Numbered from the stretch's first letter, positions 11,201 to 24,329 are shown. The stretch is DNA of 64,000 nucleotides from Plutella xylostella (GCF_932276165.1 NC_063992.1:444001-508000), one strand, 5' to 3'. The notes: generated by a model not told the origin, from the letters alone. Program-made: numbers and translations.

Positions 11201-14200
11201 CTACGAACGCTACAATGTACGAGAATGTTCCTTATTTGTAGCAAGTGTGAAGTGTGACGGATTCTGGGAAACAACTACTGTTGACGACTGTACTGTCAAC
11301 TACATTTTATAACAGCAATAAATATTAGACTGTATGTTTGATAAATATGATTTAGAAAGAAGAAATATTATATGATTCGACAGACATTTCTGTAACTACA
11401 AATTTCTCACATGAACTCAGTAAAATTTTATTTTTTTATTTTGTAAGCAAGCTTTCTTTGTGTGTAGCTAGTGTATAAATCAGAACATTGATAAAATTAC
11501 TTAGCATTTTTTCATTACTTACGGTGAAACAACTTTCACATGGTCGTTAGAATTGTATATTTTATTTATTACATTATATATAAAGTCTGAATTTGCCATG
11601 TTTTGTAGATCTTCTTCCCCGTGACATGTAGTTTACACACACGTACACACATACACAGTACCTCAATATTGCCATCAGTGGTCAATTGCAGCACAATGGC
11701 GGCTCGCTAATACGACTCACTATTGTGACTCCAATGGGCCCGTATATTGTACATAATACTTGCAAACAACAGGATCTATCATTCTTTGTTGGGAATGCTA
11801 ATGTATGGAAAACTTCCGTCTTTGTCAATCGATTAAGATTATGAAGTTCTCAGAGCTATTAGAGATAGGGTGGAACAAGCTAACAGTTGTTTAGAAACAA
11901 GTATAGAGCAACGCTGATTCGGATGGAAACAAGTCATAAACTGAAAGTCACTGATTTGAAAAAGTTCGTGGATAGTAGCTAATGTTTTTTCATGACGCTT
12001 TTGTGAAAAATTATAACAGAGTGCCTGCTATTGGCACCTACGATTAATGAATAAACTACTAAATAACATTAACTTTACAAAAAATATACACGTTTTTATA
12101 TAGCTATACAAAGTTTTAGATGCCATTCTTTAACCAATAACTCACGTCTTAACTCACACTGTACTTCCAAACCGCGTATGTGCCTACATCTCAGTTAACT
12201 AAACAACAATGGGCCAACAACGACTACGCAGTTCGAGTAATTGCGGCAAATCTACCGCGTCCATTGTCGCGTAACAAGCGGCAATCAGCCGCCGCGCTGC
12301 CGGCCAGCACGCATTGTACTGCAATAAAGGACGTGTGTGCAAATATTGCTGCCTAATGACGCATGCTGAGAAATTGGGAACCTTGAGGAGGACGTCAGAA
12401 TCTAGATGATGTTTGTGGGAATGCAACAACAACAAAATTCATTATGTGAATCATCACGATTTGTAAATGGTAAATGGTGACTGAGATTAATAGGTACTAG
12501 GTAGCTTTTGCTTTATATTCATAAGTCTAGAATCGGAAACGGGTGGGTGAATTACTCATTGCATCTACGCGTAGATATAAGTACACTAAATTTTTATACA
12601 GAGTATGGGTCACTAACTTATTTGTGGCATTTCCCCCAGAAGCCACAACAATAAGTGTAATCTAATAAAATTAATATTTATTTGTGTGGTCGCGCCTCCC
12701 GCATGCTCGCTTGACCTCTTGGGAGGATTCTAATGGACATTTCGTTACGTTATACATATCTGTGTTTGAGGATTCTCGACCAAAACAATTGTCCCAAGAT
12801 AGATGTAGTGAGCCGCGAGCACAACCTTCAAGTGTTGGAACATGGCACCTTATTCTTGACATAACTAATAATGGATGAATGAATTATGTCAGCCTAACCC
12901 TCAGTGGTTCTAACAATGATAATGAAAAGTGATTCAGACCCTGAAATACGTAATACAAGAAATAATTATTATGTCAAAGCCAGTAAAAATTACATTTAAA
13001 AACATATATATGGGTTTTTGAAACTGAGTAATTTTAAATCAAATCCAGTAATGTCATCATCGCGATCATAAAACATTAAATATGAAGAGACATCTTGTCA
13101 ACAACCGCCTCTTTAATTTAATTTAAAAGATATAAGTTGTAAAATGTAATTGAAAATCATAACATAATTAATCTAGATTTATATCTTCAACAAATAAAAT
13201 TAATTTGATAACCCTTCATAGATCACTTGTGACTCTTGTGACCCGGTCTATAAAACATAGTTGGTGTTACGCCGGTTTAATAAATTTTAACCCTAAAGTG
13301 GCCGCGACGAATTTGTCCAGTAGCAGGGAAAGGGGTGAGAGATAAAGCTACTCTAATATTTGGTCTGGGCGACCGAGGCTAAAGAATTTAGGGTTACGCT
13401 GAAATCAGTAACTGAAATCATTGTGTAAATAAGGGCAGACTTTGACTCACTGGGGAAATGGTGCAATTATAATAAAAACTGCAAAATAATTCAATGACTT
13501 TGCGATTGATTCCATCGTGAAATTCACAGCTCATTAAAACTTAATAGAAACTAGGCCAATGGCGAAAGTCGATTCTTTCACATTACACATGTAAAGTTTG
13601 TCAACTGTTTCTTTGTTCTCTTTTCTGTCTAACTGCACATGTCTATTATTAATTTATTATTGTTATGGACACACTCGTAGTCAACCCTAGTGTCCAAGAG
13701 CCGGAGTGGACAGAAGTGGTGCGGACAGTAATGAGCTGATACAAGCGGATGGCGTAAAGTTTTGATAATTGCCGCGTTAGATGCGCGGGCGCATGCGGGC
13801 GCAGGGGCGGCCAACCTGGCGGGACACTGCATCAATATCGATGTATTTTATGTCATTTCATATACATGGCCTAGGCTATGTTCAACATCAACTTCTCGTG
13901 TTCTTGTAACCTTTATAAATACTTAGGTACTAGTTGATTACATCCTTGTATCGTATATGTTATGTAGCTATTTTTCATTTAATTATAGCTATAAGTACTG
14001 TAAACAGTAGTGTGCAGCCACTTTGATCAAAATAATAAGTACTTAGGTAGAAAAAAAAACGAAAAAATAAGACACATTGAATGCATAGAATGTATAAGGC
14101 ACCAAAAGTTGTGGGCCCCTGTGCGTCCATTTGGCGGCGGCGGCGGCGGCGGCGGCAGGGAGTGCAGGGGTGCCGCTAATCGCTCTGAGTGCTCACTGTT

Positions 14201-15120
14201 TAAACTCATTCAATTATCATCCTCATCAACGACTTTGCATCATTATGGCGATTTTGCAGTTTCATTCGATTGTTGACGTTTTTGTTAAACGAATCTTATT
14301 TGTATGATGTTTATCGTGAGTAAATATTTATATGCACCCTTATAGGAATTAGGAAAGAGTCAAGTTAAAGAAAAGACAAGCTGGGAAAGCGTCATGTAAG
14401 TTAGTAATGCATCGGAGGCTGAAAGCTGAAGTAGGCCTAGGCAGGCCCCGTCTGCCGCATGCATTCGGACCGGTGGAAATAAAATTATACCTAAAAGGCA
14501 GGCAGATGTTTGCCCGAATTACGTCAGGATGTCGATGACAGAGATCTGTTCGTAAGCAATCATGCAAGCCAGTGCAGAAAAAGACAGTGTCTCTAGTTGT
14601 GGATACAGAAGAGACTGCATAATTTACTTATGAAAAAAAAACAAATATACCTATAAATATATGTACTTAATTCTAAGTAAGCTGTAATTTTTTAAGAACT
14701 ACCTAATCTAAATCTAACCTGCCACCGAGATTTCTTACGAGCTAAAGCAGATCCACTCGTCAACATAACCCCGTCTCGCCTAGGACCCGCAGTGAACTAG
14801 GAGTCACCGAGCGGCCAATAACAATTTGTCTCAATGGCGTCTGTAGAGGTCCAATTACGTCAGTTAACCTCCTCGCAGGGTCACACATTAATTTAATAAC
14901 ATCGGAGATGGACCGACCCGGCTGTTATGGACACACTTGTGTGGGTGTGTGTTTATACGTGGGTAAGGGACTGTCTTGGGCTCGGTAGTCAGTTTAATTC
15001 AATCTACCTACATGTACGTACATTATCAATTTATCATATAGGTAATACATATATAGTACATTTGATTTCACATGTAGAATTACATTCCGAAAAGTCAACT
15101 TCATGCCGTGGAGGGCTGAT
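8216..15120. other. Gene-free interval with scattered repeat remnants
   Basis: No ORF here resembles a protein family. Recognisable items are a common lepidopteran repeat at about 8750-8900 (ACTACTAAACGGATT followed by TAGGCTACTTTTTA), a CpG-rich patch at 9090-9180, an ACCGGAAGTG ETS-type motif at 9587-9596, a 16-base T7-promoter-like string at 11708-11723, a (GGC)n run at about 14135-14158 and a diverged RTE fragment at about 14418-14480. It may hold regulatory DNA for the forkhead gene further right, but nothing proves this. Confidence 0.5.
14418..14535 (+). mobile_element. Diverged RTE LINE fragment
   Basis: The stretch around GAAGCTGAAGT... GGCCTAGGCAGGCC... GCATGCATTCGGACCGGTGG matches 39115-39175 in the RTE copy at 38930-39364 with scattered mismatches. 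The reading frame is destroyed. It is an old copy of the same family. Confidence 0.6.
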
Positions 15121-15132
15121 GGGCCAGCCCAA

Positions 15133-17890
15133 GAGTGTTTTAGTTTTAGTTTTTTAGTTTTTATTTATTAGGAACACAAACAGTACACATCCGTAAAATA
15201 CACAATATTCAGTACAATAAGGTAATAATCTAGGAAGTTATACAAATTAAATGTGTTCACAACTTACATTTAGTATTAAATTAACAATGTGAGTGATAAT
15301 TTTGTGTGGTTACTATAGTATTAAGCAAATATGTATCTATCTATACCTGAGTTTTTGTTATATAAGTGTCTTATCAATATTAGTTTTAAACAATGCCAAA
15401 TGGTTATCAAATATATCTAAGTTACAAACAGAATTTACATTATTGAGACTATTGTACAGTTTACACATACGAGTTATTGGTGATTGTCGACCCAAGTTAG
15501 TTCGGCTAACTGGCAAGCAAAAAGTGTTCTTTAATGGTACCCTTGGACGGATCCGAGGAACTGTTAACCTAATAGAAGACAGAATACTATTGTCGTCATT
15601 TAAGCCGTTAATTACCTTATGCAGATAAATTAAATCTGCCTTTTGCCTACGGCTATGGAGAGAATCCAGTTTATAATATTTTAAGCGGTCGTCATAACTA
15701 GCGCGATTTGAGATTCCTGGAGATTTATAGGCCAAATGTCTAGTGAATGCGCGCTGTAGTCTTTCGATCCGCTGAGAGTGAATAGAATACATAGGATTCC
15801 ATGCAACGCTAGCAAACTCGAGAATACTACGAGCAAGAGCCTTATACAAAACTATTTTAACTTTTGTACTTCGAAAATCTTTCGTATTCCTTTTAATAAA
15901 TCCTATGGTCCTAGCTGCTTTTGAGATAATATTATTAATATGAGGGATAAACGATAGTTTTTTATCTATTATAACGCCCAAATCACGAATTTCATCAACC
16001 TCTTCTAGTGTTATATTATTTAAATTATATGAAGTGCGGTGTGGTATCTTCTTTTTAGAAAGTTTTATATGAAAGCATTTTGTAGGGTTCATTGTCATGT
16101 TATTGCTATTACACCAGTTAAATAAACAGTCAAGATCAGATTGAAGGGTTAATGCGTCATCTGAATGTTTTATTTCTTTAAATATTTTTAAATCATCCGC
16201 AAAAAGCAAACAAGAGCTGTTGTTAACACTGTTTGTAATGTCGTTAACAAAGAGCAAAAATAGTTTAGGTCCTAAAATAGATCCCTGTGGCACTCCTGAG
16301 GTAGAAAAATATGTTTTAGAACAATATCCATTTACTACAACTGATTGAGGGCGTGAGCTTAGGTAAGAGGACAACCAAAGATAGAATTTACCACAGATTC
16401 CATATCTCTTTAATTTTGATAAAAGCATTGAATGGTCAACTTTATCGAAGGCGCTCGTGAAATCAGTGTATACCACATCAATTTGAGAACCTTTATCAAC
16501 TCTATCACTAACATAACTGATGAAGGAAACTAAGTTAGTATCAACTGAACGCCCTTTCATAAATCCGTGTTGGCGGCAGTCAATTATATTTTTAACATGA
16601 TTGTTCATTAATGGACAAACAAGTGATTCAAAGAGTTTTGCGAAACAAGATAACATGCATATAGGTCTATAGTTTTTTATGTTACTTTTGTCATCCTTTT
16701 TAAAAACTGGTACAATCCTAGCCTCTTTCCATTTGTTAGGAAAATTGCCTGTAGATAGTGATAAATTGAAGAGGATAGTGAGAGGAAGAGCAAGTTCCTT
16801 ACCACAGCGTTTAATAAAAATACTGGGTATTCCATCAGGACCAGCCCCGACAGTTGGGTCTAATTTCCTAATAGCACGTAAGACATCTGCCTCTGTCAAT
16901 ATAAAGTGGCTTAAAAGATTATTGATGTCAGGGGATACCTCAGTGTCAACAATATTTGGAGTAGATGCATTGTTATAAACGGACGAAAAATGCTCAGCAA
17001 ATAAGTTACTAACTTTTTGTCCAGTACTACCAGTTTCGCCGTCCAAGAACATAGTAGCAGGATATTTACTGTTACTTTGTTGTTTATTTTTAATGAAACC
17101 CCAAAATAGTTTTGGATTAGCACAGATATTGTTTTCGATGTCCAAGTGGTAATTTGACAGGCATTTTCTTTGAAATTTACTGCACCGTTCTCGTAAGATA
17201 GAGAATTCAATTTCATCGCGAGGATTTTTATATTTTTTGACTCTTCTTCTAATTTTTTCTTTTTCTTTTAATAGCTTGATAAGATTAGAGTTAAACCATG
17301 GTGGATATTTAATTTTTGATCGATTAGCCATACGTTTTGGAACATAATAATTTATTAATTCATTTAACTTGGAGTAGAAATTATTTAATGCTGTATTTAT
17401 ATTACTATTTTTATTTAATATTTTGTACCAATTAACTTCACCAAGAGCCAGTTTGATTCCTTCATAATTTGCTTTAAAGTAGTTGAAATCAGATCTTACT
17501 TTCGCCGGCAGACATGGTTCTAGGTCTAGAGATATGTTTATGAGAAGATGTGGATGATATGAGTCAAGATTGGTTAACAAATCTAGGGGTCTGGTAACAG
17601 AAACATTTTGCAAACTAGTTAGAACCAAATCGAGAATACCACCGTGAGCGTTTTTAACATGGTTATTTTGCGTTAGATTATTTAGATTTATGAAGTCGAC
17701 CAATGTATGCGCCAAGATGTTATTTCTAAAAGTGGGCTCAGTTATTGGTCCATTTGGCAGTAATGACCATGAAATTAAGCTTAAATTAAAATCACCTACA
17801 ATTATGACATCATCAAGTTGGCTAAGGACTCTATCGACATTATTTAAAAATTTATTTAGTAGGTCTAGTAGAGTGACCATCATTATATCG
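15133..17890 (-). mobile_element. 5'-truncated APE-type LINE (jockey/CR1-like) with long open RT
   Basis: On the minus strand this contains an ORF of 841 codons, a 3' UTR of about 200 bp, an AATAAATAAAA motif and a tail of TAAAA/CTAAAA units near 15133-15175. The copy lacks the N-terminal part of the endonuclease and any ORF1. No clean TSD was found. Sequence and ORF differ from the 3.9-8.2 kb element, so it is a separate family. Confidence 0.8.
15358..17883 (-). CDS. LINE endonuclease (partial) plus reverse transcriptase
   Basis: The frame is open for 841 codons with no stop. It starts inside the endonuclease (IIVGDFNLSLISW near residue 30, SYHPHLLI near residue 108). The reverse transcriptase follows with LDPTVGAGPDGIP, ARIVPVFKKDD, NYRPICMLS, TDFTSAFDKVDH, SGVPQGSILGP, the catalytic LLFADDLKI and IRDLGVIIDKKL, then a C-terminal region ending FKTNIDKTLI. 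All reverse transcriptase motifs look intact, so the truncation is recent or the copy young. It cannot move alone because the endonuclease N-terminus and ORF1 are missing. The ATG at 17883 is simply the first one left in frame. Confidence 0.8.
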   Translation of the reverse strand: MMVTLLDLLNKFLNNVDRVLSQLDDVIIVGDFNLSLISWSLLPNGPITEPTFRNNILAHTLVDFINLNNLTQNNHVKNAHGGILDLVLTSLQNVSVTRPLDLLTNLDSYHPHLLINISLDLEPCLPAKVRSDFNYFKANYEGIKLALGEVNWYKILNKNSNINTALNNFYSKLNELINYYVPKRMANRSKIKYPPWFNSNLIKLLKEKEKIRRRVKKYKNPRDEIEFSILRERCSKFQRKCLSNYHLDIENNICANPKLFWGFIKNKQQSNSKYPATMFLDGETGSTGQKVSNLFAEHFSSVYNNASTPNIVDTEVSPDINNLLSHFILTEADVLRAIRKLDPTVGAGPDGIPSIFIKRCGKELALPLTILFNLSLSTGNFPNKWKEARIVPVFKKDDKSNIKNYRPICMLSCFAKLFESLVCPLMNNHVKNIIDCRQHGFMKGRSVDTNLVSFISYVSDRVDKGSQIDVVYTDFTSAFDKVDHSMLLSKLKRYGICGKFYLWLSSYLSSRPQSVVVNGYCSKTYFSTSGVPQGSILGPKLFLLFVNDITNSVNNSSCLLFADDLKIFKEIKHSDDALTLQSDLDCLFNWCNSNNMTMNPTKCFHIKLSKKKIPHRTSYNLNNITLEEVDEIRDLGVIIDKKLSFIPHINNIISKAARTIGFIKRNTKDFRSTKVKIVLYKALARSILEFASVAWNPMYSIHSQRIERLQRAFTRHLAYKSPGISNRASYDDRLKYYKLDSLHSRRQKADLIYLHKVINGLNDDNSILSSIRLTVPRIRPRVPLKNTFCLPVSRTNLGRQSPITRMCKLYNSLNNVNSVCNLDIFDNHLALFKTNIDKTLI

Positions 17891-20800
17891 CAATATGACC
17901 TTAGTAAGTACCTAAATATTTTTTTGATAATTATGTGCTATTTTAATTACTAAAATAGGTGCCCAAAAAGTTTTTTTTAACTTTTTGATTGTTATTTTTT
18001 AAATTAAAGTGCAATAAATCGCTGAAACTGTGGTGTGTTCTTAGAGTTTTTTTTCTTAGCTGCGACAACGTAATGTACTGTTTCCCCACGGCCAGCCACG
18101 GCCCCGCTACCTATTTTACGTTACGTCTTTTCAACATGACATAACCTACATTCAGATACATCTTTGATAAATTTTTCATCAAGCTCCTATTACTAAAAAT
18201 GCAATACTTATCTTATTTCTATGGTAGGCCATAGCGCTGGTTTTCAGCTGTAAGCTAACATGGTCAAAGCGTGCACGCTTCACTAGGCAAGTGGTTGTCG
18301 GCAGGTAAACAAACACACAGTAACTTGATACTTTTGTCTAATGTTTTTGCCAAATAGTGTTCATAGCCTGTAGACAAAATAATATGGATATGCCAATAGA
18401 ACCGTTGGATTCGTTGCAATGCTTTATTTTCTATCTAACATTTTTTTAAATTCTTTTAGGGTCAATGAAAGGTCTTTTAGGTTCAGGGAAATCGCGGCTA
18501 TTAGACGTTCGCTGCACACAACTACTCGTCGAGAATATCGCCGTGTGGTGGAGACACCTTCTATGAGAGTGTATATTATATATTATGGAAATGACAGGCA
18601 CGACGATAGTATCGTCGCGATTTCCTCGCCTGTGGGGGCGGTTCCTTAGGTACAGTCTACGAAATAGTACCTTTCAGCCAGGGCTGCTACTGCCTTATCG
18701 GATCTAAGTTAGTAGTTCCAAGATTCGCACAGCTTGTTATAGCTTAATTTATTTATTTATATTTATATACACTTTATTCCACACAAAAAATTTTTTTTAC
18801 ACAGAAGCATTTTAAAAACATAGCTAATAAATTAAAATAATTATTATAATAATTATTATTTAAAGGTTCTTATTTTTTTCTACTCGCTTTATTACTACTT
18901 ACTAGATGGTCTCCCTCCATTAAAGGAAGGGTTTTAGCCTAGTCCACACACGCTTCCAAACTGAACAACTAAGTTCAAACTGTAGTTTAGAAAAAGCTAT
19001 ATCCACTCTATTCTTTACTCAGTCGACGCAATGCACGCGCCAAATGATCGCCAAAAAACAACAACTTAGTCTCAAACAAGCCGGACCACTCTTGCGCACC
19101 CGCCACCCCGGCCCCCGCAGCCCCGGCCCCCGGCCCCCGCGCTGGCCGATTACCGATAATTATACTTAATCGCTCACACGGACTGCATATCAGATTTCCT
19201 CACTCCAGGCCGCGGCTAAATCCACCATAACTTGGTCTCGAGCTTTCGCAAGCAACGTCTTTGCAGACCACAATATAATATAGCTCCATCTTATTTTACT
19301 TCTGTTCGACAATTAATTTTTGAAGTACGGTGTGTTTATTTTTGAGTATTTGTTACGTGTGATTGAAGATATCGCAAAATCTGGAATCACCATCAAATAT
19401 GTCTAAAATCTAAACTTTCAATTAAAATTTTGATGGACGCGGCAGCAAGCAGCATAGAGCATAGTTAAACTGGCTTGTGGTACAACAACAAATGGTAAAC
19501 TATACACACATATAATAGAAATACGATATATCTCAGTCAAATGATACCATAATTACTACAAACAATGAAATGTTATCTGTAAAGAGTATATTATCTTGAT
19601 CTGCTAAGGAATTTACCAGAAAAAAGCTAAATTGAGAAAAACATAAATATTTGTGCCTGTGGTTACAGGTATTAAATTACTTGCTTTCAATATCACTATT
19701 GATGCTTATACGATTATGTTATGTACGTATTTGTATGGTACATTGCATAAATATAAAAAAATAAAAGACATAAAAAATATATAAGTATAAGTTAACTTCG
19801 TTTCGTATGCGATATATCATAATTATTTAGAATAACCAGTGTTTCGATTCGATCACCAACACGGTTCGGAAAATTCGATTCGCATCGAAACGCTACAGTA
19901 GTTTTTCCAGAATTTTTGACATATAAATGGTTCGTGATAAGGACTCAGGGAAAATCTATAAGTTTTCTTGTTTTAGAACTACTTACCTCCTTTTTTTGAA
20001 GTAGGTTAAAAAAAGGTTTTTTTCTTGTTGTTTTCTTAAATCTGTAAGTCGTGTGTACTCACATATTGTAACACCACATGATATATGTAGGTATAGTTGT
20101 ACACATGTACAATATTTTTTGTAGGTGCTTACAGAGGAGCATTCCATTACAGTTTATTATAGTTAAACTTGCCAGTGTTCACTCTTGCTGACTTGTCTGT
20201 ATGCTTTCAAACACGAGTCTTTAAATCTTAATCTGAAAACAAAGATTCCTGAAACTGAAACGTAAATCAGCCTTGTTTGTGATGTCTCTATCAGCCAGAT
20301 GTATGTATTATGTATGTAGCTTTACAGCGTATAGCTATTTCAGCTATCTTACGCAATATTGACCAATGTATTTAATCCCCGTGCAAATAGTAAGGTGTAA
20401 GAAGTTGAATGTGTGTATTTGTTAAAGTATAAAAGGTGCTTTGCTTATAGATATTACCTATAGGAAGCCGAAATGACTCCGTTATAACAACTTTTGAAAA
20501 TAGAAAGAAAGCTGGGAGAAGAAAGAAAATGGTTGCTAGCAAAACCGAACTTACATGGTTTTACTTAAATTTATTTTTATGTAAGAATTTTTTATAGATA
20601 TTTACGTAAGTAAGTACTTGTTTATATTAATTGTTAAATGTTTGTGATTAAAACAGCCAATAAATCTTCTAATTTGCTGCTCAACGGAGCTTGCCTGACC
20701 ACACTTGGTAAAAACTGCAAAGTCAACAGAAAGCGGAACTTTATCGGCTTTTGATATCGACCGGGATTACGGCCTGACCGCTCAGCGGCGGCGGCGGCGG

Positions 20801-23800
20801 CGGCTCGCTTTGATCTGCGGCGGCGCGTTTGATCCGCCGCGCTGCGCAGCGTCACTCGTTGTTGCACTCCGCTGTAAACATCCCCGCAACAAGCAACACC
20901 ACTAACAAACACTATTTCAGACTGTTTCAGACCTGTAAAATGCTATTGTAAACACTCTATTAGATAAACTTTCTTCTGAAATTCCTATTAACTAATTTTT
21001 ACCATTGTATAGTCTACTGATCTAATTTATTATTTATCTCCGAAATTGCTTACAAGTATTTCAATTTGGCAAATGTTGTCAAAGGAAGTTTAGCAAATAC
21101 GCAATTACGAATAGCCCAGTGGGGTGGTAACACCACAAAAGCATAAGTATTTTCAATTCTCAATTTTACCTTGCTACCTGAAAATTATGTTCAAATTCGA
21201 TGAAACGTTATATCATCAACCTGACAAAATAATTAAATATTTATGTTATTGTCAACTTCCTACCCTCTTTATATTGTAAACTTATATAGGGCGTTCTATA
21301 ATAATTACAAAATTGTAATACTAAAATGTTATATCCTTCTGCACCAGAGCACCTCAATGCATCAATGTTACAAAATGATAAGTTGCTGTATTATGAACAA
21401 TCCTTTCACGGTCCATTCACAAACAACTTTGCTCCAAAATTTCATAAACCATACTCAAATCCTATTTTTAAGCAACAATGTCACAAGAAAACATCCTGCC
21501 AAAAGTACCTAATCTCATTCAGATTTGCAATGTGTGCAAATAAACGTACGCAGTTTAGAATCAACTAAATATGAACAAACATGTCCACAAAGGATTCACA
21601 AACAGTCCACGTATAAATATTTCTGATTGTTCCCTTTCTGTGATTGTCCGAGCAAGCCTTTGCCTTTCTTTTTTTCTACGAGATTATCCACCGACAATGT
21701 GACGAAAGGATTCAAACTCACAATTTATGAATGGACGTAAATATCCCGCATGCACCGATTTTGTCACGACAGAAATAAGATTAAGAAAGCTAAGCTGCAC
21801 CACTTTCTACGACACAAATGCATAGACACCAGCGATCAGCATCTTACTGGGAACCTCTATCAAATAAACATAAATAAGGATTTTCATAATTATACATTTC
21901 CTGAAACCCGATTGACACGCTGCTTCCATATTTAAAATGGAGATTAACACCAGCATTTTGGCGGGAAGTCGTCAGTTACCGAACATGCCCTAACGCGCCA
22001 CATAAAATAGCGAGAAACGAGTTAATCTCAGGGTAATCCCAACATATGTATGTGTCGTTGCGTTTTGACATAGATTTACAATTATTTAGCCGAAGTGCGG
22101 GCGCGCCGCGTGCGTCGCCTCACGATAAGCCGCGGATTAGCGACTCTCTTGTTTATGGTGCGTCGTCTCCAGCTAATTGTCTGTGGTCGGAAAAAGCGCG
22201 GGAACACTGACAATATGGCCGATTGATTTATTTGGGGGTGCGTTCACGTTGTTGCTTTTCACAATATTTCTAGCTCGCAAGATGTTTTGTGTCGCATGAG
22301 AGACGGCCGGGCTTAGCGGCTTACATCCGCGTCAGGTTACTGCTCCACGCTTGTTTTTGTTGGCTCACTATTAGCGACTGAGCGTCTCATTTTCGTCATA
22401 CAACTCATAGAGAACGAGGAGTGACAACCTGTCCGACATACAGACAACATCATTATCAGTATCGTCGTAAAAACTTAAAATTTATTATTTTGCCGATTTT
22501 ACTAAATGTTTGGACGGTCCGATCTTATATTATACCGCTGATGTACTAATGTTTACTGTCTCTAAGTTTAACATGTCGTAAATCGGGATAGTTTACGAGG
22601 CTCATATTGATTTCTGAGCGGTTAGTAGAAATTATATGTTGGTCGTATTTTGGTACATTTTATTGGGAACAGTCGGAGTTACTTTGTTACTAATTGATAA
22701 CTAGTTGTGACTATAGTGTCGAGAGCCGCCCTGATACAAGTCAACGACATCTCTACACAAATTGGACAGCTACTTTACAATGTCCTCATGTTCTCAATAC
22801 TTATAAATAATTCAGATTTTACTTTACCAGCTTTTAAAGTTTCAGGGACCGCGCGAGTAACACTCGTCTCTATAAACTCACATTGCGCAGTCTCAAGAGC
22901 GAGCGCAACGGAGAACTTTTGTCACGTCTTAAATGTGCCCCGTGCTAGCCCCTGTTCTGTGCTCCACATCTAGTGGTGTAAATATGATGAGGGTTGCCAG
23001 AAAGTTAATGTTCGTTTATATGGCTTAGTTCTTTTCAATGGGATATGCACCAAGGTAACTAATCTCTGACCAGTAAACACCAATAATTATTTAAATATTT
23101 TCCGTGTGTTATTTCTGTTTATCTTTTTTTCCTTTTTCTGTCAGCGTTATTAAAGAGTGTTTTTGAAATGTAAAAAAGTATATACAAACCTGAATTTCAG
23201 CTTACACTCATATAATTATTACTAATTATATCGATTATATCGATTTGTATTTTTGTAAACGATGTTATTAAAAAATCAGCATTGTTGCAGAAGTGATTCT
23301 TATTAGTGATTTAGCTGTAGAACAACCTGTAGATTTTGCTAATATAATGATTTCCTCTATCATACTCTCAATCATGTGTATCCATAGAAACGGGTAGATA
23401 CTATTTATACCATAAACTATTCATGGTACAAATTGTATGTATGATTTGATACCTACCTACCTTATTTATTCGGTTCGTATATGTTACATGTCCTTTTTAC
23501 ATTTCGGAAAGGCCGTCATCAGCCTTTTTTGTCCTAAACAAACTTGAACACACCATAAGGAAAAAAAAATGATAGGCCCTTCCGGATATTGAACCTTTGA
23601 TTGTTGTAGCTGGGCATCTACTATCATTATATAAAGGTATCCACTTATTTACTATAACAAATTAATTCTAGCTATAATACCTATATTTTTATAATAATAA
23701 AATCCTGAAGATTTCGCTACAGTTTTATAAAATAGTACAAGTAAAGGTAAACAAGTACAAACATTGTACAAAGTTAAGTTTAGAAAGTTGCCAATCTATA

Positions 23801-24160
23801 AAAACCTCTATAACCTAACCTATATAGGTTATAACTATGTATTTATAGTAAAGAAGTAATACAAACTTACTTTTATAAAATTTAAATGAGCCATAGAATA
23901 ACGAGTACTACTGTACTTGTTAATCTATGAATGAGCGTAACTATTCAAAGAGTTATAAACTTTTGCGTGCAATTTAGCTTTAGGCCTAAAGCAAGAAGGA
24001 ATATTACACGCTCGCCGCACGACCGGTATAGTCTACGTGTGTTTGTTATTGTAACGAGTATATTCGTCAAAGAGACCCGGTTAACGTTCTTATTTGATAC
24101 TTTAAAATCATCAAGGAAAGCACAAAAATGAAATGCCAAAGTATACATAAGCGATCCGCT
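17891..24160. other. Gene-free interval left of the forkhead gene
   Basis: No protein-coding gene was recognised. Items seen are a 17-base perfect inverted repeat at 18601-18617, a LINE-tail remnant at about 18745-18960, a C-rich block at 19106-19140 able to form a G-quadruplex on the minus strand, a (CGG)n run at about 20786-20803 next to two TTTGATC motifs, and common short lepidopteran repeats such as GAAGTAGGTTAAAAA near 19999. It is probably 3' flanking regulatory DNA of the sloppy-paired gene. Confidence 0.45.
18745..18960 (-). mobile_element. LINE 3'-end remnant
   Basis: TTTATTTATATATAC-like sequence with CACTTTATTCCACAC followed by CTCCCTCCATTAAAGGAAGG resembles the reversed 3' UTR of common lepidopteran LINEs. 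No coding part or TSD was found. Confidence 0.35.
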
Positions 24161-24167
24161 CAGAATA

Positions 24168-24173
24168 TTTATT
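24168..24173 (-). terminator. Polyadenylation signal for the forkhead gene
   Basis: AATAAA on the minus strand, 157 bases past the stop codon. It is the first canonical hexamer downstream. Confidence 0.5.
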
Positions 24174-24329
24174 GCGTTCAATTTAATATTACTCTTAACT
24201 TAACATAACCTCAATTAAATATAAATTAGAATAAATAATACCACTTTATACAATAGAACTCACATTTTACACTTGCCATAGTCATTCGTGCCATATCACA
24301 GTCTTGTCTAAGTTCAACATCGTCTACAA

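Noticed and set aside
11708..11723. T7 promoter as a functional element
   Set aside because: Bases after the core do not match the T7 start and no phage polymerase context exists; kept only as a curiosity.
21243..21935. Three overlapping small plus-strand ORFs
   Set aside because: AT-rich chance ORFs with no family resemblance or splice structure.
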